Shown here piece by piece: positions 11,260-19,390 of a stretch of 64,000 nucleotides of DNA. Each line of letters begins with the position of its first letter. Positions within the stretch are counted from its first letter, which is position 1. The position numbers were made by a program, and so were the translations under genes. The notes beneath the pieces were generated by a model. That model was not told the DNA's origin, did not search any database, and saw only the letters and a list, made by a program, of their open reading frames with translations. This DNA is from Ardenticatenaceae bacterium (GTDB taxonomy: Bacteria > Chloroflexota > Anaerolineae > Promineifilales > Promineifilaceae): the NCBI GenBank assembly GCA_020634565.1, contig JACKBN010000015.1, forward strand, positions 62,001 to 126,000. Direction: 5' to 3'.

Positions 11260-12279
11260 ATGATTGGGCCTATGAGTAACCCGCAGCTACCCGAAAACCT
11301 ATCTGTTCAGGAGCTAGAACAACTGCTTTATCGCAAAAAGCACGCTCTGCGTCGTCAGCGTTTGCAGCGCCTGAAAGAAGAGGGTCGGGTGGTAGAGGTC
11401 GCTGGTTTACCTTCCCCTAATTCCCAGCCACCGACGATGCCCCGGGTACAGGCCGCTGCCAGCGGCGCACTGCGCGATTTTCAGTTGCAGCTAGAGGATG
11501 AGCCGGAACCAGAACAATTTGATGAGACGACAGATGAAACCCCAAAAGGCAGAAACGGCCGTTCCTGGCTCAATCGGCTGCTTTTTTTGGTCGAAGTGGG
11601 AGCTGTGGTGGGATTGGTTGCCGTGCTGCTTAACCTGTGGGGTACCCAGCGGGAGCTGAATCAGGAACTGTCTCAGGTGCAGCAATCACAAGCGGCTGCG
11701 CTGACCTTGCCCACGCCTACGGCTGCACCGCTCATTGATTTAGTGGTTTTGCCGACGGGCCATCAGTATGTAGACGGCCGTTCCCCCGAACCCATTGAAT
11801 CCGGCGATATTCCCGCGCATTTGCTGCCAGCGATGCAGGCATACAAACCGCCACCGCTGCCCACGCCCGGTCCTGAACAGGCACGCATTATTGAAATACC
11901 GACGATTGGCGTGAATGCTCCTATTGTGCCCGGCGTATACGATTGGGAACAGCTCAAGCGCGGTGTGGGGCACCATACAGGCTCCGCGCTGCCGGGGCAA
12001 AATGGCAACATGGTGCTGGCTGCCCACAATGACATCTACGGTGAAATTTTCCGTGATTTGAACAAGCTTTCTCCTGGTGACGAATTTACCGTCTCCACTG
12101 GCACGCGCTCTTACACCTACGTGGTAACCAAAATTGAGATTGTGGAGCCAACCGAGGTGGATGTGATGCAGGCTACGGATTATGCCAGCGCCACCCTGAT
12201 CTCTTGCTATCCGTACCGCATTAATACCCAGCGCATTGTTGTATTTGCCGACCTCAAAACGAATAATCCCGCCTCCTAA
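11260..12279 (+). CDS. sortase family transpeptidase with long N-terminal cytoplasmic region
   Basis: A 339-residue membrane-anchored sortase. Residues 1-100 form a charged, partly coiled cytoplasmic part with Arg/Lys-rich repeats. One membrane helix follows (about 103-125), then a Pro/Thr linker and the sortase barrel (about 205-335). The catalytic triad is visible: His256 in AAHNDIYG, Cys316 in LISCYPY and Arg325 in NTQRIVV. It would cleave a sorting signal and attach a surface protein, consistent with a single-membrane envelope. No obvious LPXTG substrate is next to it. The ATG at 11272 is an alternative start. It is divergent from the sugar operon. Confidence 0.9.
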   Translation: MIGPMSNPQLPENLSVQELEQLLYRKKHALRRQRLQRLKEEGRVVEVAGLPSPNSQPPTMPRVQAAASGALRDFQLQLEDEPEPEQFDETTDETPKGRNGRSWLNRLLFLVEVGAVVGLVAVLLNLWGTQRELNQELSQVQQSQAAALTLPTPTAAPLIDLVVLPTGHQYVDGRSPEPIESGDIPAHLLPAMQAYKPPPLPTPGPEQARIIEIPTIGVNAPIVPGVYDWEQLKRGVGHHTGSALPGQNGNMVLAAHNDIYGEIFRDLNKLSPGDEFTVSTGTRSYTYVVTKIEIVEPTEVDVMQATDYASATLISCYPYRINTQRIVVFADLKTNNPAS

Positions 12280-12391
12280 AAAAACGACAGTTATATGTTT
12301 GCTAATCCTCCCTGCGATTGGGTGGCATATTTTGGCTTCTGGCGGTAACATCAGCTTCTAAATATGTAACGAGAGAGGAACTTATAGCATT

Positions 12392-12589
12392 ATGGCAAAA
12401 GATCGAGCTAGCCGACGTGCCCGTTTGCGGCAGCAAACGGCCGATGAGGCAAATTCAGTCGATAGAAAAGACAGTAACAGCAGTTTTGAGCGCGAATATG
12501 CGTATGTGCTCAAGGATTTACGCCGTGTTTTTGCGCTGGCGGCAGTTATGTTTGTCTTGTTAATTGTGCTAAATATTGTTTTGCTGTGA
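12392..12589 (+). CDS. small C-terminally anchored membrane protein
   Basis: 65 residues. The first 40 are highly charged (MAKDRASRRARLRQQTADEA). The last 20 form one hydrophobic helix, so the protein would be tail-anchored with its N-terminus in the cytoplasm. A gagagga ribosome site lies upstream. It sits just before infC and resembles small unnamed proteins seen beside translation genes; the function is unknown. Codon usage fits the neighbours, so I regard it as real. Confidence 0.6.
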   Translation: MAKDRASRRARLRQQTADEANSVDRKDSNSSFEREYAYVLKDLRRVFALAAVMFVLLIVLNIVLL

Positions 12590-12637
12590 TTTTGGGGCGA
12601 ACGGCCGTATCTAAGGCAGAATTCTTGAGCAATTTGT

Positions 12638-12666
12638 TTGACGCTACCAGACCATTGTGATATGAT
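12638..12666 (+). promoter_or_regulatory. predicted sigma70-type promoter of infC-rpmI-rplT
   Basis: TTGACG (12638-12643), a 17-bp spacer and TATGAT (12661-12666): a near-consensus promoter about 100 bp ahead of the infC start. Confidence 0.75.
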
Positions 12667-12677
12667 TTTTGCTCAGT

Positions 12678-12695
12678 TCCGGTCTCTTGACCGGA
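12678..12695 (+). promoter_or_regulatory. infC leader stem-loop
   Basis: A perfect 7-bp stem tccggtc / gaccgga with a TCTT loop lies directly downstream of the promoter and is followed by the T-rich ctatttgtttctttg. It may be an attenuator or part of an autoregulatory leader. infC-rpmI-rplT leaders are regulated at RNA level in several bacteria. Confidence 0.5.
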
Positions 12696-12764
12696 CTATT
12701 TGTTTCTTTGTTGACCGAGTAATTCACTGAATTACTCACTTTAATAATTTGGAGAACATTAGCT

Positions 12765-13313
12765 ATTCGAAAACGGCGCAGCAGTAATCGTACAAGGGTC
12801 GAAGCAGGCCCGGAATATCGTATCAATCGGCGTATACGGGTTCGTGAGGTCCGATTAATCGACCATAACGGCGAAAACCATGGGGTTGTGCCCATCAATC
12901 AGGCATTGCAATTAGCTGAAGAAGCTGAGTTGGATCTGGTTGAAGTAGCCCCCAACGCCAATCCGCCAGTTTGCCGCATTATGGATTACGGCAAATTTGC
13001 CTATGAAAAGACAAAGCGGGAACGTGAAGCACGGAAGCAGCAGAAGCAAATTGAAATCAAGACGCTTCGCCTGACGCCCAGAACTTCAGATTTTCACCGT
13101 GATGTTTATGTAAGTAAAGCCAAGAAATGGCTTGAAGAAGGCAAAAAAGTCAAATTCCAGGTTCGTTTTAAGGCGCGTGAAATCACCTACCCAGAGATTG
13201 GTCAACAAACTCTGGAAGAAATCGCTGAAGCGCTGGGTGATATTGCCGAAGTGGAACAGGAACCAAAGCTGGAAGGCTGGTCAATGACACTCTTGTTGAA
13301 TCCAACAATTTAG
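12765..13313 (+). CDS. infC: translation initiation factor IF-3 (AUU start)
   Basis: A 182-residue factor that binds the 30S subunit and checks start-codon pairing. The frame opens at 12723 and has no ATG, GTG or TTG until the GTG at 12888. Starting there would delete the conserved N-terminal segment INRRIRVREVRLIDHNGENH. The ATT at 12765 has ggaga 9 bp upstream and gives a product of normal IF-3 length. AUU starts on infC are established in Escherichia coli, where they underlie autoregulation by IF-3 itself. The core includes EVAPNANPPVCRIMDYGKF and a C-terminal domain ending LLLNPTI. It is followed by rpmI and rplT, the classic gene order. Confidence 0.93.
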   Translation: MRKRRSSNRTRVEAGPEYRINRRIRVREVRLIDHNGENHGVVPINQALQLAEEAELDLVEVAPNANPPVCRIMDYGKFAYEKTKREREARKQQKQIEIKTLRLTPRTSDFHRDVYVSKAKKWLEEGKKVKFQVRFKAREITYPEIGQQTLEEIAEALGDIAEVEQEPKLEGWSMTLLLNPTI

Positions 13314-13375
13314 TTTTGAAGCGTTTTTGCGGATAGACTATCTGTTGTTTGTTCATAACAAAACAAAATGTAGGC

Positions 13376-13396
13376 AAAGCCCCTCCGGGGGCTTTT
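13376..13396 (+). terminator. intrinsic terminator or attenuator between infC and rpmI
   Basis: An AAAGCCCC / GGGGCTTT stem with a 4-nt loop and a short T-run. The position inside a normally co-transcribed operon suggests partial termination rather than a full stop. Confidence 0.6.
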
Positions 13397-13455
13397 GTAT
13401 GAGAGCAGGGTTTAGGCAGGCGCCCAAAGTTGGCTTTCATTATTGAGAGGAAAAA

Positions 13456-13704
13456 ATGGCTAAAGCAAAAAAGAAAAAATACAAATTGAAGACATACAAA
13501 GCGGCGGCCAAGCGTTTTCGCATGACAGGCAGTGGCAAGATTGTACGTACCAAAGGTGGCAAGAGCCATTTGCGGCGTCGTAAGTCTAAGCGCGCCAAGC
13601 AGCTGTTTAGCCGTATGCTTGTTGTAGAAAACTCTGGCGATATTAAACGTATCAAACGATTGGCACCCTACTTGAAAAAGTACAAGGCCAATCCGCCGGC
13701 TTAA
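13456..13704 (+). CDS. rpmI: 50S ribosomal protein L35
   Basis: An 82-residue, very basic ribosomal protein, with the L35 signature KTYKAAAKRFRMTGSGKI and a K/R-rich middle (HLRRRKSKRAKQ). It is slightly longer than the usual 65 residues because of a C-terminal tail (LKKYKANPPA). The ribosome site gagagg precedes the ATG. It sits between infC and rplT, as in most bacteria. Confidence 0.97.
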   Translation: MAKAKKKKYKLKTYKAAAKRFRMTGSGKIVRTKGGKSHLRRRKSKRAKQLFSRMLVVENSGDIKRIKRLAPYLKKYKANPPA

Positions 13705-13730
13705 TTTTTTAATAATTTAGATGATTCGCT

Positions 13731-13776
13731 GCCTGGCCTCGGTCTTTCCTTCGTGAAACCGGCTTGAGCGCCAGGC
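13731..13776 (+). promoter_or_regulatory. stem-loop between rpmI and rplT
   Basis: A GCCTGGC / GCCAGGC outer stem with an inner CGGT / ACCG pair forms a 46-nt structured spacer 24 bp before rplT. L20 represses its own operon by binding structured leader RNA in other bacteria; a similar role is possible but unproven here. Confidence 0.45.
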
Positions 13777-13800
13777 CATCAACAAATGCGAGGTACTTAA

Positions 13801-14157
13801 ATGAGAGTTAAAGGTGGGTTTACAACCCAACGTCGTCACAAAAAAGTTTTAAGCATGACCAAAGGCCAGTGGGGCACGCGGAGTAAATTATTCCGTCGCG
13901 CCAACGAGGCCATGATGAAATCTTACTGGTATGCATATCGGGATCGTCGTGTTCGTCGGCGCGAATTCCGCCGTTTGTGGATTACGCGCATCAACGCGGG
14001 TACTCGGATGCATGATATGAGCTACAGCCGTTTTATGCATGGATTGAAGTTAGCCAATGTAAACTTGGATCGCAAGGCTTTGGCGCATCTAGCTGTACGG
14101 GATGAGGTTGCTTTTGGGGCCGTTGTCCAGTTGGCGAAGGACGCGCTGGCGAACTAA
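13801..14157 (+). CDS. rplT: 50S ribosomal protein L20
   Basis: 118 residues, standard L20 length. It has the basic N-terminal extension (RVKGGFTTQRRHKKVL) and typical segments AMMKSYWYAYRDRRVRRREF and LWITRINAGTRMHDMSYSRF. It is needed early in 50S assembly and is often the autoregulator of the infC-rpmI-rplT operon. A strong terminator follows 45 bp downstream. Confidence 0.97.
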   Translation: MRVKGGFTTQRRHKKVLSMTKGQWGTRSKLFRRANEAMMKSYWYAYRDRRVRRREFRRLWITRINAGTRMHDMSYSRFMHGLKLANVNLDRKALAHLAVRDEVAFGAVVQLAKDALAN

Positions 14158-14201
14158 ATTACTGAGCGCCTCGTTTAATCTTTTTGACTGCCTACATTTT
14201 G

Positions 14202-14237
14202 AAGCGCCTCGCATTTGTGTGCGGGGCGCTTTTTTTG
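14202..14237 (+). terminator. intrinsic terminator after rplT
   Basis: AAGCGCC(TCGCA) pairs with (TGCGG)GGCGCTT around a TTTGTG loop and is followed by seven T. This is a clear end of the translation operon. Confidence 0.85.
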
Positions 14238-14317
14238 TTCTTTTTGCTTGAAAGTTGTCTAAACGCAGGACGGCCGTAGTTGTCGCTGCTGTTTGCCTCC
14301 TGTAATATCCGCCGACC

Positions 14318-16387
14318 ATGCGCAACTTACTGAATGTGGAGACGCGAACCGGGTTTTGGTTTTGGCTGCTGTTGGTGCTGCTAACGGCCGTTTTTCTGCG
14401 CCTCTACCAGTTAAACAGTGTTCCTCCAGGGTTTACCCACGATGAAGCGGATCATGGCATTACGGCCGTATCCATCCTCAACGGCGCACGAGAGATTTAC
14501 TTTACCATTGGGCATGGTCGGGAGCCGCTGTTTGATTACGCTACGGCCGGGGCGATGGCGCTGTTGGGTCAGCAAGGTTGGGTGCTGCGGGGAACTGCCG
14601 TCTTCTTTAGCCTGATTTTGTTGGGGGGTATGACCGCCTGGACCAGCACGGCTTTTAACAACCGCGTGGCCTTATTTACCGCCGCTGGGCTGGCCGTTGG
14701 CTTCTGGCCGCTGATGGCTGCGCGCCAGGGGCTGCGTTCCATTGCCCTGCCTGCCCTTTTTTCGCTGGCCTTATACTTCTTCTGGCGCGGCCTGCAAAAG
14801 CAGCAGACCAGTCGCGGGCTACTGCTTACTGATTACCGCTTACTGATTACTTTTCTTACAGCTGGCCTTTTTCTTGGCCTCACCTTCTACACCTACATTC
14901 CGGCGCGTGGGTTGTGGCTGCTGTTTCCTGCGCTGCTGCTGTTGGGGACTGTTTGGCAGCGTGGCTGGCTGCGGCAGGCCTGGCCGGGAACGCTGCTGAT
15001 GCTGCTGGTGGCGGGCCTGCTGGCCTGGCCGCTGGTTGCCTATTTGCGGGCTAATCCTGGGGCAGAGATCCGTATTGATGAGCTGAGCGCGCCGCTGACG
15101 GCCGTTCTCCAGGGCGACTTTTCTTTGCTGTGGGCCAACGTTAAGGGCGGGCTGGCGATTTTTACGGTGGCTGGCGATTCGGCCTGGCGTTACAACATCC
15201 CGGAACGGCCGTTGCTGGGGTTTGTGATGGGTATCTTGTTTTATTTGGGCATTGGCATTGCCTTGTGGCAACTGGCCGGTCGCAAAAGACAAGCAGAAGA
15301 ACTGGTGGGGCAGAACGGCCGTCTGGCGTACGCAGCAGCGCTTATTTGGCTGTTGGGTGGACTCGCCCCTGTGCTCATCACCGGGCCGGAGCTGAGCATG
15401 ACGCAGGGGATGGGGATGCAGCCAGTGATTTATTTGTTTCCGGCATTGGCGTTGGATTGGGGGTGGCGGGTTGTACGGAGCAGGTGGCAAGTGGCAAGCG
15501 GCAGGTGGCCGGTAGTGGGTTTAGCCAGCGCAATTTTGCTGTTTGGGGGAACGGCCGTTATCACTGCCCGCGATTATTTTGGCACCTGGGCCAATGCGCC
15601 AGAGGTGCGGGTGCAGTATGAAAGCACGATGGTGACGGCGCTGTCATACTTGGTGGAACAGGGGGTGGCAGATGCGGCCGTTTCTACGATTACGCCGGGG
15701 CCGTTCCATACGCCGGCGCTGGCGCAGATGGTGCTGCCAGCAAATGCTGGTGAGCCGCGTTGGTTTGATGGTCGGGCCAGCCTGATTGTGCCCCATGCAG
15801 ACGAATCGCTGCTGGTTTTTTCCGGCTTTGCGCCTCTGCCGGAAGCGCTGCAACCTTATTTGGCAATGGCCGTTTTGCAAGATACGCTCCGTTTGCGCCC
15901 CGACGATGCGGACCGACCGATTTGGGTGTACCGGATAGCGGCGGCAGAGGCCGTGGCGGCCTGGCAGGATTGGCTGACGCCGCAATCGGCGCACTTTGGT
16001 GACGCAGCGGAACTCATCGGCTACGATCTTTCAGCGGGAAGCGTGGCGGTAGGCAGTGCGGTGCAGCTGGTGACGGTGTGGCAGGTGCAGTCAGCGGTGC
16101 CTGATTTGCGATTGTTCACCCACGTGGTGGGGCCAGATGGCATTCCGCTGGCCCAGGCCGACCGGTTGGATGCGCCGAGCAGCAGTTGGGTAGCGGGCGA
16201 TTGGCTGGTGCAGCTGCATGAAATTGTGGTGCCGGAAGATACGGCCGTTGGTACCTATCCGCTCACCATTGGCCTGTACCGCTGTTTGGATGCCGCCTGT
16301 GCCCAAACTGAGCGATTGATGGTGTGGCAGGATGGAACGGCCGTTGGTGACAATCTCCCGCTCACAGAGTTGATGATTACCGATTGA
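14318..16387 (+). CDS. GT-C glycosyltransferase, PMT/ArnT (GT39-like), 689 aa
   Basis: A polytopic membrane enzyme expected to move a sugar from a polyprenyl-phosphate donor to an extracytoplasmic acceptor. The first helix ends in RLYQLNSVPPGFTHDEADHG, whose acidic pair in the first outer loop is the catalytic hallmark of this fold. About 10-12 helices fill residues 15-420, and a beta-rich extracytoplasmic domain fills the C-terminal third (DLRLFTHVVGPDGIPLAQAD). Two loops carry repeat-derived sequence: tandem gcttactgattac units near 14826-14853, and ggcaagt-type heptads near 15480-15520. It opens a run with a paralogous gene 85 bp downstream. The acceptor is unknown. Confidence 0.85.
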   Translation: MRNLLNVETRTGFWFWLLLVLLTAVFLRLYQLNSVPPGFTHDEADHGITAVSILNGAREIYFTIGHGREPLFDYATAGAMALLGQQGWVLRGTAVFFSLILLGGMTAWTSTAFNNRVALFTAAGLAVGFWPLMAARQGLRSIALPALFSLALYFFWRGLQKQQTSRGLLLTDYRLLITFLTAGLFLGLTFYTYIPARGLWLLFPALLLLGTVWQRGWLRQAWPGTLLMLLVAGLLAWPLVAYLRANPGAEIRIDELSAPLTAVLQGDFSLLWANVKGGLAIFTVAGDSAWRYNIPERPLLGFVMGILFYLGIGIALWQLAGRKRQAEELVGQNGRLAYAAALIWLLGGLAPVLITGPELSMTQGMGMQPVIYLFPALALDWGWRVVRSRWQVASGRWPVVGLASAILLFGGTAVITARDYFGTWANAPEVRVQYESTMVTALSYLVEQGVADAAVSTITPGPFHTPALAQMVLPANAGEPRWFDGRASLIVPHADESLLVFSGFAPLPEALQPYLAMAVLQDTLRLRPDDADRPIWVYRIAAAEAVAAWQDWLTPQSAHFGDAAELIGYDLSAGSVAVGSAVQLVTVWQVQSAVPDLRLFTHVVGPDGIPLAQADRLDAPSSSWVAGDWLVQLHEIVVPEDTAVGTYPLTIGLYRCLDAACAQTERLMVWQDGTAVGDNLPLTELMITD

Positions 16388-16471
16388 TTGATAGAAGAGG
16401 AACATAGCGTTGCACAGAGAAAAGCAAAACAAAATCTGCGCTAATCTACGGATTTTCCTTAAGGGGATGGC

Positions 16472-18460
16472 ATGAGCCGGAGGGGTGAGGTTTGGCTGAT
16501 TGTGGCCATCACCTTTGTGGCGTTTGTGCTGCGGCTGTGGCAGTTGGGTCATATGCCGCCTGGCTGGCGCGATGATGAGCTGATCAATTCGCTGGTCATC
16601 TCCCAGCACGTGCTGGATGGCGATTGGGCGGTCTATTATGCTGACGCGTCTGGTCACGAGGCGCTCTACCATGTGCTGAACGCCTTCATGCTGGGCGTGT
16701 TTGGCGCCAATTGGGTAGGGATTCGGTTGCTGTCTGCTTTCTTGGGCACGTTAACGGTGCCGCTAACCTACCTGTTGGGGCGCAAACTGTTTGGGCGTGC
16801 GGTGGGGCTGACTGCGGCGGCTGGATTGACAGTGAGCTTTTGGGGGATGATGTATTCGCGCTTTGGCCTGCGCCATGTGCTGCTGCCGCTGCTAACGCTG
16901 GCTGCCTTTTACTTTTTCTGGCGTGGCTTCCAGAAAGGAAATCAGCGATTTACGGATTACTTGATTGCTGCCCTGTTCGTGAGCCTGGGCTTTTACACTT
17001 ATTTTGCCGGGCGGGGCGTACCGCTGATTTTGCTGGCATTTATGGGCGTGGTGTGGCTGTTGGCACGGCCGTATTTCTACAAAAATTGGCGCGGTTGGTT
17101 GGTGCTGCTGGGCGGAACGGTCGTACTTGCTCTCCCTCTCATTTTCACTCTGCAGGCCCAGCCAGAGGCTGAGGGTCGGGTGGCCGAGCTGGCCGTGCCA
17201 CTGGTGGAGGCTCGCGCCGGTAATTTTGAACCGTTGCAAGCGTATGTGCTCACCACGCTGGGCATGTTCCATGCTACCGGGGACGACGAATGGCTGTACA
17301 ACATTCCCAACCGGCCGTTGTTTGGCGCGGTAGGCGCGATTTTCTTTTGGGGCGGCGTGCTGCTGGCCCTGATAGATGGTTTTGGGCTGATAAGCGTTAG
17401 GTTGCGCCGTCGAGCCATCGACCCCGCCGGAGAAATGCGAGGGCTGGCGGCCATCTTTTTGCTGCTCTGGTGGCTAGCGGGAATTGCTCCGGCCTTCATC
17501 AGCGTGCCGCCTGCCAGCCTGGGGCACACCATTTTGGCGCAGCCCGCGACCTATATTTTGGCGGCGCTGCCTGTGGGGCGATTGGCAAGCGGCAATTGGC
17601 GATTTGGCACACGGTGGACAATTGCAAGCCCACCGGCTTTGCTAGCATTTATGGCGGCGCTGTTATTCATTGGCACGATTGCCGTGCGAGATTTGCCCGA
17701 CTACTTCCAGCGCTGGCCGGAGCGGGGGATGGTACGCTTTTTATACCGGGCAGACATTCAAGATGTAGCAGATTATGTCAACTCGGTGCCTGACCTGACC
17801 GACTTTGGCATATCTGGGGGCTTGGCTGGGTTGTGGGACCGCATTGCGCTGCAAATCGGTTTACATAACAACGGAGATGTGCGCCCGCGCTGGTTTAATG
17901 CAGAGCGGGCGCTGCTGCTTAGCCCGCCGTTGAGTTTTGTGGGGTTCCCGGAGACGGCCGTTTCCTATGAGCCGCTTCTAAATCCAGTTGCGCCAGAGGT
18001 GACGGCTGGTTACTATCGGCTGGCCCAGACAGAGGCGCAGATGTTGGCCGAGCGGTCTGAAGAGCGTATTTGTTTTATGAATGGATTGTGCTGGTTAACG
18101 GCCGTTTTCGCTCCTGATTCCGGCCGCCTGGAATTGGGCTGGCAGGTAGGTGAAACATTGCAGCTGCCCGCGATACCATTGATCAGCAACCCGCCGCCGC
18201 CTGGGGTGTACGCTGGGCCGCGCTTGCAGGTGTTTGCGCAGCTATTGGATGCTGAGGGCAACTTCCTCGTCGGCGACGACGGCTTGTGGGTCGATCCAGC
18301 CACTTTGCAGCCGGGCGATACGTTTTTGCAGCAGCATTGGTTGCCTTTACCCGAGGGGAATGGGGCGGTTACGGCCGTCTTTGGCCTCTATGATCCGATG
18401 ACGGGCGAACGCATCCTTACGACAGACGGCCGTGAATATTTAAGCCTGGATGTCCGTTAG
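16472..18460 (+). CDS. GT-C glycosyltransferase, PMT/ArnT (GT39-like), 662 aa
   Basis: A paralogue of the preceding gene with the same plan: first outer loop LWQLGHMPPGWRDDELINSL with an acidic pair, about a dozen membrane helices (to residue 415), then a beta-rich outer domain. The start at 16472 has ggggatgg upstream. A repeat-like stretch at 17578-17616 (ggcaagcggcaattggcgat) encodes the loop RLASGNWRFG. It probably acts in the same envelope-glycan or protein-glycosylation pathway as its neighbours. The substrate is not predictable. Confidence 0.85.
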   Translation: MSRRGEVWLIVAITFVAFVLRLWQLGHMPPGWRDDELINSLVISQHVLDGDWAVYYADASGHEALYHVLNAFMLGVFGANWVGIRLLSAFLGTLTVPLTYLLGRKLFGRAVGLTAAAGLTVSFWGMMYSRFGLRHVLLPLLTLAAFYFFWRGFQKGNQRFTDYLIAALFVSLGFYTYFAGRGVPLILLAFMGVVWLLARPYFYKNWRGWLVLLGGTVVLALPLIFTLQAQPEAEGRVAELAVPLVEARAGNFEPLQAYVLTTLGMFHATGDDEWLYNIPNRPLFGAVGAIFFWGGVLLALIDGFGLISVRLRRRAIDPAGEMRGLAAIFLLLWWLAGIAPAFISVPPASLGHTILAQPATYILAALPVGRLASGNWRFGTRWTIASPPALLAFMAALLFIGTIAVRDLPDYFQRWPERGMVRFLYRADIQDVADYVNSVPDLTDFGISGGLAGLWDRIALQIGLHNNGDVRPRWFNAERALLLSPPLSFVGFPETAVSYEPLLNPVAPEVTAGYYRLAQTEAQMLAERSEERICFMNGLCWLTAVFAPDSGRLELGWQVGETLQLPAIPLISNPPPPGVYAGPRLQVFAQLLDAEGNFLVGDDGLWVDPATLQPGDTFLQQHWLPLPEGNGAVTAVFGLYDPMTGERILTTDGREYLSLDVR

Positions 18461-18475
18461 GTAAGATTTGGCATA

Positions 18476-19366
18476 ATGAAAGATTATTATCGTATTCTAC
18501 AGGTTCATCCTGAAGCTGAATCTGAAATTATTACAGCAGCGTATAAGCGACTTATGCGAAAGTATCACCCAGATCTTTTGCCGCCAGAGTTGCGCAATGA
18601 TCCTGAAATTCTGCAAAAAGCCAAAGATATAAATGAAGCCTATGCTATTTTAAGTAATCCGGCCAAGCGGGCAGAGTACGATAAGCAGATCAATCAACAA
18701 AAACGTGCTAAGAAAACGACGCCTGCCTCAAAAAACGATCGGGTTGAAGTAAAAGGGGAAGAGAGAGCGTTTTTGTATGTGCGGTGCGGACAAACAAAGG
18801 AGATCTTTAAAGCTTTACTGGTTCGAGACAATCGTGTCGCGGGACCATACAGAGTTATGGGTTTTAGCCCTGTTCCCGTGCTGCCCGCGCCTCAGAAAGC
18901 ATCGATCTTCCAAAAAGCGAAAACCTTCTTTAGCAAAAATAGTTCTCAGGCTCTTACAAAAACTTACAGCTTTGCAGAGCTGGATACTTTAGCGGAAGAT
19001 GGTGTTCACAAGCGATTGAATAAGCCAGATTTTCATATGGGTGACGTTGATTGGGGGCTGCATGTATGCCCATCTTGTTCAGGGATGATTCAAAATAAAA
19101 ATGGAACGTTTGCTACCTGGATTGGCTGCTCAAAATGCGGCCGTATTCGCTGTGCGGGTGGTGTTGAAGAAACAAGACGAGGCACCTTTTCTACCTGTCC
19201 CTGGTGTGGGGCACGAAATAAAATAACCAGATCGGTAAAGCCGGGCAGCATCGATCATTTGCAGCTTCACGGCTTAGAAAAGAATCAGGAGAAATTCGAA
19301 TCAACCGATGCGCTTTTAGAAGAAGTTTCTCCCCCTGATCTTTTAGAGAAAGGAAAGTCAAACTAA
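18476..19366 (+). CDS. DnaJ-domain protein with C-terminal zinc ribbons
   Basis: A 296-residue J-domain co-chaperone. Residues 1-70 are the J domain, with the HPD tripeptide at 31-33 that stimulates DnaK ATPase. The G/F region and peptide-binding barrels of true DnaJ are absent. Instead there is a novel middle region and a cysteine-rich C-terminal region (CPSC, CSKCGRIRC, CPWCG) that should bind zinc. It is therefore a specialised J protein, not DnaJ itself. It sits between GT-C glycosyltransferase genes, and it contains no full ACGGCCGT site, unlike them. Confidence 0.85.
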   Translation: MKDYYRILQVHPEAESEIITAAYKRLMRKYHPDLLPPELRNDPEILQKAKDINEAYAILSNPAKRAEYDKQINQQKRAKKTTPASKNDRVEVKGEERAFLYVRCGQTKEIFKALLVRDNRVAGPYRVMGFSPVPVLPAPQKASIFQKAKTFFSKNSSQALTKTYSFAELDTLAEDGVHKRLNKPDFHMGDVDWGLHVCPSCSGMIQNKNGTFATWIGCSKCGRIRCAGGVEETRRGTFSTCPWCGARNKITRSVKPGSIDHLQLHGLEKNQEKFESTDALLEEVSPPDLLEKGKSN

Positions 19367-19390
19367 CAATTTGTTAGTGAAGAGAAACAA

